Positions 33,640 through 44,174 of a DNA stretch of 64,000 bases are shown piece by piece (position 1 is the first letter of the stretch; each line of letters begins with the position of its first letter). The stretch comes from Ceratothoa steindachneri. Lineage: Eukaryota; Arthropoda; Malacostraca; Isopoda; Cymothoidae. The notes below the pieces were generated by a model. The model had not been told where the DNA came from. It did no database searches and saw only the letters and a program-made list of their open reading frames with translations. The position numbers and the translations under genes were made by a program. The stretch lies in assembly GCA_963969495.1 (NCBI GenBank), contig OZ018335.1, forward strand, positions 83,744,354 through 83,808,353, read 5' to 3'.

Positions 33640-34535
33640 ATTTTATTTATTACATTCATCTTTCTCTGTATCTTTGAATGTGTCTCTTACTCTTAGACTT
33701 TTTTCCACTAATTTTGTCTTAAACTCACACGCTTTGATATATTCTGGCAGATAAATGATCTCTCTTTCACATAGCCTATCTCAATATTGCCACACACACA
33801 CTGTCTTAGAAACACTCGTTTACATGTTTTCTCACTCTATCACTCACAGATAATAAAGATTACCCCCTTCCCCAAAACACACTCTTCTTTCTCAATCGCC
33901 CTCTTTATCCTACATTGTCTCTCCCTAAATAAATCTCTATCTATGGCCTTATATCCCTAATTCCCGCACTCTTTTTGTGCCCTCCCTTTCTCTTTCTTAC
34001 GTAACTTCTTTCTCCACTTACCAAATCCCTCTCCATTTCCGCCTATCTCTACCTTTCTCACCCATTCTCTCTGCATCTACTCCCCTCTCCTTTTTTTCTC
34101 GGTCTAAAACTCAGTCCAGTCTTTATCTCGGTGTATCTATCGTCGTCTCTCTCTCTCTCATTATTTTCTCATTCGCTCTCCCCCTCTTTCACCTTGTCAC
34201 TTTATTTTGGTCTCGGTGTCTTGAAATATCTCGTTTTCGTTTTCTTTTTCCTACGTTTTATCTTTCTGTTTCTATTTTCATCGCTTTATCTCTCTAGAAT
34301 TGCTCTCTCAGTCATACGATCTCTCTGTCTAGGGGTCCTCTTCTCTGTCTCCATGTTTGGCTCTCAATATCTGGGTATCATAATCACTCGATTTCATTCT
34401 ATCTGTCTCTCGGGATTTTTTTCTCTCCCTTATTATCTCTTCTTTCTCTCTCAGTCTCTTTGTTCTGAATTCAAACTGTCATTCTCTCTCCTATTCTCTC
34501 TCTCTCTCAGAGAGAGGTGATGCCGCCTTGTCGCG
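33640..34535. repeat. Long polypyrimidine (TC-rich) tract
   Basis: About 900 bases dominated by C and T on the plus strand, with TCTCTC runs becoming purer towards 34490-34520. Open frames here encode only Ser/Leu/Phe-rich low-complexity sequence and should not be annotated as proteins. Confidence 0.9.
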
Positions 34536-34551
34536 GTAAGAGAGCTTGAGT

Positions 34552-34587
34552 GTACCTTAGACCTTCGGGGTATGTCGGCGAGGGTAC
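34552..34587 (-). other. CR1 3-prime-end-like hairpin, opposite orientation
   Basis: The minus strand reads GTACCCT, then a central CCGAAGGT block, then AAGGTAC, resembling the conserved 3-prime hairpin of the CR1 copies. No CR1 coding sequence is recognisable beside it on the minus strand, so it may be a 3-prime stub. Confidence 0.4.
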
Positions 34588-34599
34588 CTCTCTTTTGCG

Positions 34600-35422
34600 T
34601 ACCCCTGATCGTGCTTCACTTGTCGATTTGGTCGGAAACAAGTTCTAGACTAAGTTCGTCATTCTTTTTTTACTCTATCCTTTTTCTTTTTCACTTTTAT
34701 CCTATCTCTTCGACTTATTATACAATAAGGAAAAAACTCAAAAAAATCAAACCCTACTACTATCAAGTCATTATCACCCTTTTTTTTCATCTTTCTAAAT
34801 ATAAGGACCTGGAACCTACCTCATGCGTCAGAAGAGAGGCTTTGGAACCTCTATAGACAACGCCAATCGACGCTTACTGATTGAGAAAGACTAGGACTAG
34901 AGGTGTCCTAGGCATTGGGGCACGATGAATGGGATGAGGGTAGTGTCCCGTTAACCATTTCCCTGGCACGTAATTATTGACCATTTCCAGTGACCGTTGA
35001 CAGGTGCCTCTGGTAGCATCGGTCCGAGGTGACGGCCCTTTGTTCTCAGGTTGGTTGCCAGGCCAATAAAAAGCCTTTGGGCGAATCTCTTTGTGTGGCG
35101 CGATATCCATTGAACGCTGCTCCAAGATCTTGGCCGTCGTGAAGGAAAGTAGTAGGAATTTAGTAGGGGGCGTGCTCCGTTGTTCACCTGGTGAGAAATC
35201 GATGGCCCTTTCGGGGACCGTCAGTGCTGCTTGGTTGGTAGCCACTGCACGCCGAGGTTTGACAACTCGGTCTGACGAACAGCAGCACATGGAGCGTGCC
35301 TTCTGAAAGATCCGAAACCTCTTCGATGGGTAGGCGGGAGCGACTTAAGCGGGGAGAACTCACCAGCCCCCCTTTTTTACTATTGATTGGTTGCAAAGTT
35401 TTAGAGAGCGAAAGTGTTCAAA
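34600..35422 (+). other. Possible 5-prime leader of the CR1 copy at 35423
   Basis: A GC-balanced 0.8-kb stretch directly before the LINE ORF1. A 138-codon minus-strand frame (34874-35290) has no recognisable motif. Best explained as 5-prime UTR or promoter of the LINE, by position only. Confidence 0.3.
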
Positions 35423-35626
35423 ATGATGGGGAAAAAATGTCCAGCTGCACTAAAATATACATGTGCGATATCCCAGAAGGATAAGTGGTGCGTGGACTTC
35501 CCGGTAGGATGTTTTTCGAAATGCCCCACGGGAAGTATATGCACCGACTGCATCCTTAAAGGAGAGGTCCGAGAGGCAGTGGCATACTACAATGAACTCA
35601 AAGATCTCTTTACAACCTCTGAATAA
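35423..35626 (+). CDS. LINE ORF1, N-terminal zinc-finger part
   Basis: Starts MMGKKCPAALKYTCAISQ and contains Cys at spaced positions ending in GSICTDCILK, a zinc-finger-like head. A helical segment follows (EVREAVAYYNELKDLF) and then a stop. Beyond the stop, further coiled-coil-like sequence (SRSLESKIQTLETR, LEERILEL) continues to about 35730 in the same or nearby frames. It corresponds to the ORF1 head at 1-329 on the minus strand, although the two differ considerably. The start is the first ATG of a double ATG. The rest of ORF1 and the endonuclease N-terminus are absent from this copy. Confidence 0.55.
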   Translation: MMGKKCPAALKYTCAISQKDKWCVDFPVGCFSKCPTGSICTDCILKGEVREAVAYYNELKDLFTTSE

Positions 35627-36084
35627 AAATCTAGGTCACTAGAAAGTAAAATACAGACCCTAGAAACGCGGCACGTGCTTTAGATTCGGCGTCTCGAGGA
35701 AAGAATCCTAGAGCTAGCCTCTTAATTAGAGGTCCAGTCAGCTCAACCTTGAGACGAAACTCCGACTGTCGTCTGTGGTTCCGCTGATGTGACTCGGGCT
35801 TAAGGAGCTAAAACTGCATTGGCAGTCCCACTTCAGCCATGCAGAGAAACCAATAAGAAAAATAAAAAGGAAAAAAAGAAAAAAACGACCTTAATGCAAC
35901 TTACCACAGTGTATAGGATTCGAGCGTTACTCGTGCGCAAGGGGAAGTAAAAAGAGAAGAAAAGAAAAGAAAAAGAGAAGGAAAGACAAATTAGGATCGA
36001 AAAAAGGGAAGAAGAAGAAGAAAAGCAGGAAAAATAAGGGAAATACGGCCCTGCAACTAGTATATCGAGTAAACTTGATTCGAG

Positions 36085-38130
36085 AAGAGTAAACTCTGCA
36101 GGTCTTCGTGATGGATTGACTGACGCGAGGCTAGAAGTGTGCGAGGCTGTTGAAGACTCGTGGAACAGTTTCAAAACACCATTCCTGAGTTTTGAATCGC
36201 GTATCATCTCTCTCAAATGACCCATTCGGTTTTCTGTTCAACCAAAGTGGTTGAATCGAGAAATCGGCCACCTGCTTAGGGAGAAGAGAAATTTGTACAG
36301 GTAATCGAAGATCTCGGGTGACTGTAACGAATACCTGAGAATACTCAGGAGAGTGAAGTTCAGCATAAGTGCGGCTAAGCGGTCTGAGGAACTCCTAGTG
36401 GTGAGACTCTGTAAAGAGAATCCCAAGGAGCTCTTTGGATATGTAAACAGCCGTAAACCAATCCGTCGAACGATTAGCCTTTTGAGGAATGAGGAGGGGA
36501 CATCAAAGCACTCAGATTGAGAAAATGCTACCCTCTTAAACGACTACTTCTCTTCAGTGTTTACTGAAGGATGTGGTCCCATCCCCAGCCAACGGATTCC
36601 TACTCGGGGAAATAGAGGAGGATCTAGATTTCACAAAACGAAAAAAAAAGATCACTGACCTAATGACGAATAAGTCACCTGGCCGGGATGGGTTTCTACC
36701 TAAAGTTTTGAAAGAAGTGCGCGATGAAGTCTCACGACACCTGAGCGCAATCTTCAACATGTCAATCCGGACCGAATGCGTTCCTAGAGACTAGCATGAA
36801 GCGAAGGTGACTCCTATCTTCAACAAAGCAAGCTATAGCCAACCGTCGAACTACCGACCTATCAGTCTGAATTCAATAGTCAGTAAACTCATGGAAAGCA
36901 TGATGGTGGACAAAATGACGTCGCATTTAGAGTCAAACCTGCTACTTAGGAGTTCCCACTAGGGCTTCCGAAGTAAACGGAAAGGCCTGACGAACCTTGT
37001 GGAATTCTTCCACTTCGTCTTCAGTGAGCACGAACGGGACAAGGCGGTGGATGTGGTCTACTTTGACTTTCAGAAAGCCTTTGGTAAGGTACCACACCGG
37101 CTCCTTCTCCGGAAAGTGCTAGCGCTGGGCATAGACGGAAAAGTAGCAGGCTGGATAGAGGACTGGCTAAATGGCAGACGGCAACGGGTGGTGTTGAATC
37201 GACAGGCTTCTGAGTGGGTGCCCGTTACTAGCGGTGTGCCTCCAGGCTCTGTCCTAGGATCACTACTATTCATCATCTACTTCAACAAAATGCACGGTAA
37301 CATGGTTGCCAAGATTTCTAAATTTGCCGACGATAAAAAGCTTGGTATGTACGTTGCAAAGTAGGGAAATACTGCCCGCCTGCAAGCTGATCTTCGCAAG
37401 ATTGGGGAGTAGTCTGATACGTGGAAAATGCCTTTCAACGTAAACAAATGCAAATTGATTCATATCGACCACCGGACTCCTCAATCACCCTATATCCTTA
37501 AGGACACTGCTCTTGAATCCACCGACACTAAGAGGGATTTGGGTGTAACTATAACCAGTGACCTCAAGTTCTGTAAAACATGTATTGAGGTTGAGACAAA
37601 AGCACAAAGGATGTTAGGGTATATAAGCCACAGTTTAGATATCGAAACAAGGAGATAGTACTGTGTCTGTACATCTCCCTCGTCCGACCGCACGTGGAGT
37701 ATGCCGTACAATTTTGGATTCCTTCATTTCGAAAGGACATTGCGAGATTGGAACGCGTGCAAGCCAGGGCAACCAAACTGATTCCCTCTATCAGACATAA
37801 AAGTTTTGAAGATAGGTTCAGGTAATTAGATATGTTCTCGCAGGAGACCCAGAGACTACGTTGTAAGCTTATCGAAGTGTTTAAAATACTTTGAGGCTTC
37901 GACAGACTGGACTACGGGGATGTTTTACAGCTCAGCGAGAAGAGAACAAGGAATCACGGCTACAAACTTAAACTGAAGCGATAACACTGTGATCTGTGTG
38001 GGAAATTCTTCATAAACTGTATCTCTAGTATTTGGAACGCACTTCTGACGCAAGTTGTCAACAGTGAATCTGTTGACCAGTTCAATTCAAAGCTAGATAA
38101 AGTTTTGCGAAATGACCATTCAGATCCTCG
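36085..38130 (+). pseudogene. LINE ORF2 reverse transcriptase, copy 2 (broken)
   Basis: Linker and NKSPGRDGFLPKVLKEVRDE (36573-36794) are followed by [51 protein letters not shown] and KISKFADDKKLGMYV (36999-37364). In the last block the catalytic FADD is preserved. VNKCKLIHIDHR and the C-terminal HVEYAVQFW block follow. Stops occur at 36792 and 37363 and frames change several times. Confidence 0.88.
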
Positions 38131-38178
38131 CGAGTGATCTTCGAGGTTGCCAACGAACACCTTTGAGGATTGCTCCAA

Positions 38179-38220
38179 AAGTACCCTCTTGTATGGACCG
38201 TAAGGTCTTCTAGGGTACTT
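38179..38220 (+). other. CR1 3-prime UTR stem-loop, copy 2
   Basis: Outer stem AAGTACCCT/AGGGTACTT (nine pairs) encloses inner stem GACC/GGTC with a GTAA loop. Confidence 0.65.
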
Positions 38221-38249
38221 AATTTCCTTATAGCTCCTTGTAGCTACTT

Positions 38250-38415
38250 GTAGATCCCTCTCTCTCTCCCGGTTTCCCCACTGTCATTTTCTCTCTCCCC
38301 TTCCCTAAAAAATAGATATTTCTCTCTCTCTATTTCAACACCGTCGTTCTATATTTCTCTTTCTCTTGTCTTATTTCTACAGTCACTCTCTCATTCGGTG
38401 CCTCTCTTGTTCTCT
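38250..38415. repeat. Polypyrimidine tract between CR1 copies 2 and 4
   Basis: TCTCTC-rich sequence fills the space between the tail of one CR1 and the truncated start of the next, both on the plus strand. Confidence 0.85.
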
Positions 38416-40505
38416 GCGAGGCGAGAAGTGTAAGAAGATATTGAAGATTCGTCGAATAGATTCAAAACTACGGTCATGAGTCTTCAATCACGATTCATCC
38501 CTTTAGAAAGCCTTCGTCGGTTTTCCGTTCAACTAAAGTGGTTTAATCAAAATATTGATTAATGCTGAAGGAGAAAAGAGCGGTGTACCAGCAGGCAAAG
38601 ATCTCTGGTAACTTTGACGAGTAACGTAGGCTAACTAGGAGAGTGAAGTCCAGCATAAGGGCGGCAAAGCGTGGCGAGGAGCTCCGAGTGACGAGACTTT
38701 GAAAGGAGAATCCCAAGCAGTTCTTTGGTTATGTAAATAGCCGTAAACCAATTCATCGCACGATTAGCCCTTGAGTGAATGAGGAGGGGACATTAAGGCA
38801 ATCAGATGCAGAAAATACTAACCCCCTCAACGACTACTTCTCTTCAGTGCTTATTGAAGATTTGGTCCCATCCCCTAGCCCACGGATTCTTACTTTGAGG
38901 AAAAGCTGGTGGAAATGGACTTCACCAAAGGATAAATAGAAAAAGATCACTGATCTAAAGACGAATAAGCCCCCTGGTCTGGAGAGGTTTCTACCTAAAG
39001 TGTTGAAAGAAGTGCGCGATGAAGTGTCACGACATCTTAGCACAATCCGGACCGGATGCGTTCCTAGAGACTGGCGTGAAGCGGAAGTGACTTCTATCTT
39101 CAAGAAAGGAGATCCTAGCCAGCTATCGAACTATTGATCTATTACCTTAACCTCAATAGTCGGTGAACTCATGGAAAACATCATATGTAGTGTACAAAGT
39201 AACGTCATATTTAGAGTCGAACCTGCTCCTAAATACTTCCTAGCACGGTTTCCGAAGGCAACGGTCATGCATAACGAACCTTGTGGAATTCATCCACTTC
39301 GTTTTCAGTGAGCATGATTGGGATTAGACGGTGGATGTTATCTACCTATACTTTCCAAAAGCCTTCGATAAGATACCATACCGCTGCCTCCTCAAGAAAA
39401 AGCGTGCGCTGGGCATAGAGGAAAAGATAGCAGGTTGGATAGAGAACTGGCTAAGCGGCAGAAGGCAATGGATGGTGCTGAATCGAAAGACATCTAAGCT
39501 CGTCACCAGGGGTGTACCCCAAGGTTCCGCCCTGGAAGCACTACTTTTCATCATCAATGTTAATGACATGGATGGTGACATGGTTGCGAAGATTTCTAAA
39601 TTTGCCGACGATACCAAGATTGTTATAAACGTTACAAAGGAAGGAAACACTGACCGCCTACAAAAAGATCTCCAGGAAGATTGGTTAGTGGTCCGACACG
39701 TGGAAAATGCCTTTTAAAGTGAACAAATGAAAAGTAATGCATATCGGCCACCGAAACCCCCAATCACGGCATATCCTTAAGGGCACTGGTCTCGAACGCA
39801 CTGATACCGAGAAGGGCTCGGGTGTAACAATAACTATTGACTTTAAGTTCTCTAAAAGGCATGGAGGCGGATCAAAGGCCCAAAGGATGTTAGGCTATAT
39901 AAAGCGACAGTTTTTATATCAAAACAAGGAAATAGTACTCTGTTTTTATAATTCACTTGTCCGACCGCACCTGGAGTATGCCGTACGATTTTGGAGTCTT
40001 TCGTTTCGAAAGGATATTGCGAGATTGAAATGTGTGCAAGGCAGGGCAACCAAACTTATTCTCTCTATCAGGCACAAAAGTTGCGACGATAGATTAAGGC
40101 AATTAGATCTGTTCCCGTTGGAGACTTAGAGACTGCGTGATCAGCTTATTGAAGTGTATAAAATACTTCGAGGTTTCAACAATGTAGACTACACTGATGT
40201 TTTCCTAATTAGTGAAGGCAGAACTAGAAATAACGGCTACCAACTTAAGCTGAAGCGTTACCTACGTCTGCGATCTTTGTGAATGATTTTTCACATACAG
40301 CATCTGCGGTAGCTGGAACGCACTTCCAGTGAAAGTTGTCAACAGCATTTTGTAGATCAGTTCAAGTCAAGACAACAATTTCTTGAAAAGTGGTCGTTTG
40401 GGCACGTAAGCCGTTGAGCAAAACTGTGCCTGCTCGACCGTTAGTCTAAAGGTACTCTGTCTAAATGGACCGTAAGGTCTTCTAGGGTACTTCTTATTCT
40501 TGTAG
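38416..40505 (+). mobile_element. CR1-clade LINE, copy 4, 5-prime truncated
   Basis: It begins directly after a polypyrimidine tract within the EN-RT linker (the ARxEV block), nearly the same place where copy 2 resumes. RT follows: VIYLYFPKAFDKIPY, GVPQGSALEALLFIINVND and KISKFADDTKIVINV at 39331-39717, with the FADD block intact. The C-terminal domain at 39737-40129 (SLVRPHLEYAVRFW) and the hairpin at 40451-40490 complete it. Stops occur at many points. The tail runs into another polypyrimidine tract. Confidence 0.88.
40451..40490 (+). other. CR1 3-prime UTR stem-loop, copy 4
   Basis: Inner stem GACC/GGTC with GTAA loop is exact. The outer GTACTCT/AGGGTAC stem has a G-T pair where the other copies have G-C. 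Confidence 0.6.
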
Positions 40506-40762
40506 CTCCTTGTTGCTCTCTCTTCCTTATTCACTTTCTCTCCGTCTATCTCTTTCGGTTTATATCTATCTAGTTTTTTCTCTCAGTCCGTCTCTTTCTA
40601 TCTCCCTTCTAGGTTTCTCTCTATATGCTTGTTTACTACTCTCTTTATCTTTCTCCGACGGTTTATCTATATATCTCGTCTTCTATCTCTCTCGGTCTCT
40701 CTATCTATCTCCTTTGCTGTAGGGATCTCTCTCTCTCTGTCGATCTCTCTATCTTGAAAGTG
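40506..40762. repeat. Polypyrimidine tract between CR1 copies 4 and 5
   Basis: TCTCTC/TATC-rich sequence directly after the tail of copy 4 and before the truncated start of copy 5. Confidence 0.85.
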
Positions 40763-42715
40763 CCTCAACCAACTGGCTGAGATTCAAAGATCGTTTCATG
40801 AACGAGCAGTCCAGGTCTGTTCCCCAACAAGAGGTGAATGAAAAATCTGTTCAAGCTTAATGGTTCAATCTTAGCATTGCCTCAGCAATTCGCAACAGAA
40901 AAAAGAGTACGCCAAATGGCGAAGTAGTAGTTACAACGAAAATCTCGTGCAGTATAAAGAAAATATTATAACTGTTAAAACAATGGTGCCTTAAGCTAAA
41001 GCAAACGAGGAACTTCAGGTCGCGTCCTTCTGCAACGAGAACTCAAAGAAATTAATCTTGCACGTAAATTGATACAAACTAGTTCATCGGTGCATAGGCC
41101 CTATAGAAGCTGAAGTCGATACGTTGTAATAGTCGAATCAAGCAATCGCTCGTTTGTCGAACGACTACTTCAACTTTGTTTTTATCTAGGGAAAAATATG
41201 GTCCCACCTCGAGGCTGTGGGTGTATCTCAATGAAGGAAAGAACCTAAGCGATATAATACTATACGATTAGGTAGTGGAGACTAGAATAAAAAACGTCAA
41301 TACGTACAAGTATCTAGGTCCAAATGGTTTTCTCCCTAGAGTCTTTCGTGAAGTGAGCGGTGAGATTTCTTCACAATTTAGTGCGATGTATATCGAATAG
41401 TTAGAAACCGAAAAGTATCAGAGGAGTGGAGGACGGTAAAGGTGAATCTCACATTTAAGATAGAAGAGCGCGAGAACCTGAGTAACTAACGGTCTATAAC
41501 TTTGACCTCCGTTGAGTTCAAAATGTTAGAATGAAATGATATAAGAGAAAATAATAAAGAACCTAGAAATAAACAACTTGATCCTGGATTCCGAACACGA
41601 GATTTGCCGGAACCGATCGTGTCTCGCACATCTACTAGAATTCTTTCACTACATCTTGGGTGAATACGATCGTAGTTGGGCTTTGGACATTTTAAACCTG
41701 GACTTTCAAAAAGTCTCTAATAAGGTGCCACACTGAAAGTTGATCTGCAAATTTCGCTTGGTTGGTATCACAGAGAGGGTAGCCATCTGGATTGAGAAGT
41801 GGTTTTCAAGCAGACGACAAAGAGTGAGAATAAACTGGGTAGCGTCGAGATGTGCCTCCATAAGTAGTTGGGGTATCCCAGGGTTCCCTTCTCGGCCCAT
41901 TCCTATTCATCCCCTATATAAATGACATAGATGATGGGTTTCTTGCTCGATATCCAAGTTCTTGGATGATACAAAATTAGGAGGCAGCGTGTGCTTACGC
42001 GAAGGGGTAAAAAAAATCTAAAAAATAGGCTTCAGGGGTTAGGTGAGTGTTCAAAGACTTGGCTGATGCCATGTAACCTCGATAAGTGCAAAGTTATGCA
42101 GATTGACTATGCCAATCGTTGAGAAGACTACCACCTGTTAGATATAGTTCTGGAGGTGAAAGACCTGAAAAAGTACTTAGGTATGCAAATTAGAAGCGAC
42201 CTAAAATTTACATGCAGTGTTCCGATGTATGAAAAAGACGATTAGATTACATAAATAACAATTTTGCTTCTGAAACAAGGAGATTGTTCTCAAATTGTAC
42301 AACTATGTAGTCCGACCTCACCTGAGTTACGCCGTTCAATTCTAGTTGCCTACACAGCGTAATGACAGAGATATACCGGAACGTGTCCAGGCTAGGGCCA
42401 GCAAGATATTTCCCTCACTTAGACTCAAAGACTAGCAGCGTCAGCTTTGAGAATTGCCAGGCCAGCTAATAGAGACCTTCAAGATTTAAAAGGTTGTCAA
42501 AAAAGTGGACTACAAAATAATGTTCACGCTAAACACAAACCAACCATGGTTATGGGCTGGATTTGACTTCATTCCAGACTAGTATTTGCGGGAACTACTT
42601 CTCATATAAGTTCTGCCTACATGGAACCATCTTCCTGTCGAGGTGGTAATTAGTTCATCTATAGAACAATTTAAATCTAGAATGGACGATGTAATTCATT
42701 AATATTTATAAAACA
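40763..42715 (+). mobile_element. CR1-clade LINE, copy 5, more diverged
   Basis: Plus-strand fragments in changing frames match a CR1 EN-RT linker and RT: ERLLQLCFYLGKN, GPNGFLPRVFREVSGEI near 41310, GLWTFKTWTFKK at about 41690, GVSQGSLLGPFLFIPYINDI near 41870, and a SWMI block where FADD is expected. NLDKCKVMQ and a C-terminal LTYAVQF-like block follow. Divergence is higher than among the other copies and no hairpin of the GTAA type was found, so it belongs to another subfamily. Confidence 0.75.
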
Positions 42716-42929
42716 TAGATTATTGAAACAAGTAAAATAGGTTTCAGCTACAATATTAAAATATTCTGATTGTTATCCTTTTTTACATTACAATCAGGTG
42801 TCTTTTCCGCTTTATATGCACGCAAAAGATGTTGGCAGATTTGAGAGAGGATAGATCTCGCCTGTGCTATGCTTACTCGTATGATATAGTTTGGGCACTT
42901 CGCTAAATAGTAAATCCATGGTATAAAAA

Positions 42930-43345
42930 GCAATGTCTTTTTTGGTACAAATTTTCCTTGTGACTCACTCGATCTCACTCCTTCAGTCGACCTTTCTCTT
43001 GCTGTCTGTAGCTCGTTATCTTGGTTTCTTTTGTTCTCTTCCACGGTCTCTCGCTTTCTCGTTCCTTTTGGTCTCTTTCTCTTGCTTTGCCATTATCCCT
43101 CGCTCATTGTCTCTCTCTCACTGGTCACTATCTCTTTGTTTTGTCCTCTGTCTCGTTTTCTTTTTATATATCAAGGTTCTTCTTTCTTTAACTATCTCCA
43201 TATTGCTCCCTCTTTCAATCCTTTTCTTTCACTCTCTCGAACTTGCTCTCTTCCTCTCTCTCTCGGTTTCTCTCTCTCTTCGTCTCTCTCGGTTTCTCTC
43301 TCGCTCTCTCTTCGTCTCTGTCTCTCGGTTTCTCAGTGTCCCATG
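42930..43345. repeat. Polypyrimidine tract, TCTCTC-rich
   Basis: C/T-rich with pure TCTCTC runs near 43250-43335. Open frames in it are low-complexity Ser/Leu artefacts. Confidence 0.88.
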
Positions 43346-44094
43346 ACGATCTGAGGAGCACCCAAATCGCAGAGTGACCCTCAGATATGGGGAGGTGGGA
43401 CTCCGAAATAAGCAGTTCATATTATTGTATAATACACTGTAATAGATTCCGAGAAATAAGAAGTCCCGGACATTCTGCGGCAATGCGTGAAGGTGTTGTT
43501 GTATATGGGCTGATGTACATATTTTTTTAAATACCACTTTATCTGTTATCCACTGTTATATGGCAAGTCTAAGCCGTAATTCAATAAGCTCCATCCCCAG
43601 CTGCCTTGTAGGGATGCCTTTTTTGGCAAAGGCTAGGAGAAGGATAACTCCGAATTCAAACCACAAACCCCCCTATATGTTCTGCTTTTTAGGCGAAGAA
43701 TAGGAGACAGCTTCTCCGAATTCAAACTATTAAGGGAGGAGTAGGATAAAGCCGTAGCCTTTGCACTAAGGTCTTCCATTGTTCGTTGTCTCCCCTTCCC
43801 TGCTGCCATGGTGCTATAAAGCTTCATTCCTTACCATCTCGTTTTTATTTTCAAAGTGGTTTGAACAGTCTGAAGAAGACATACACTGTCTAGTTGATTT
43901 CTCAGGAGTTTGTTCTTTTCTTGCTTTTTTATTTCCTTTTCTTCCTCTCCTCTTTAGCTTAAAAAACCTTCTTTATTGTTCCCTCTAGATGTGGTGTTTT
44001 GATGTTTTTTTGCCATACCTAGATGTGATGGCTCCTTCTGGGCTTACCTTCTTTTCCATCCCTTGATATTTTTACTTTATGTAGTATTTATATT

Positions 44095-44097
<3 letters not shown>
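43346..44097. other. Intergenic, nothing recognised
   Basis: Two short similar segments (ACTCCGAATTCAAACC near 43648 and TCTCCGAATTCAAACT near 43712) hint at a local duplication. No coding signal. Confidence 0.4.

Positions 44098-44128
<31 letters not shown>
44098..44128. repeat. (AT)n microsatellite, about 31 bp
   Basis: Pure AT dinucleotides immediately upstream of the ATG of the LINE ORF2 at 44133. Confidence 0.95.
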
Positions 44129-44131
<3 letters not shown>

Positions 44132-44147
44132 AATGGCTTTTGTCTAT

Positions 44148-44174
44148 GGTGATGTGGAGCGTAATCCTGGCCCA
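44148..44174 (+). other. 2A-like ribosome-skipping motif
   Basis: The codons spell GDVERNPGP, matching the D-V/I-E-x-N-P-G-P consensus of 2A peptides, which make ribosomes skip the final Gly-Pro bond. 2A-like sequences at the N-terminus of LINE ORF2 proteins are known from several animals and trypanosomes. Only five residues precede it after the Met, although the frame stays open upstream through the AT repeat. Confidence 0.85.

Larger units (their letters stand above)
35423..38260 (+). mobile_element. CR1-clade LINE, copy 2, internally deleted
   Basis: ORF1 head at 35423, then a Lys/Glu-rich stretch, then from about 36085 the sequence jumps to the EN-RT linker (GLTDARLEVCEAVEDSW). The ORF1 remainder and the endonuclease core are therefore missing. 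RT and C-terminal domain run to about 38160, followed by the hairpin at 38179-38220 and a TTGTAGCTCC-type tail. A polypyrimidine tract and the next CR1 copy follow at once. Confidence 0.8.

Noticed and set aside
33977..34520. Two long plus-strand open frames rich in Ser, Leu and Phe
   Set aside because: They lie in a C/T-rich tract and reflect TCTCTC repeats read as Ser-Leu; no domain, no start context.
42933..43354. Overlapping plus-strand open frames, membrane-protein-like
   Set aside because: Same low-complexity polypyrimidine artefact.
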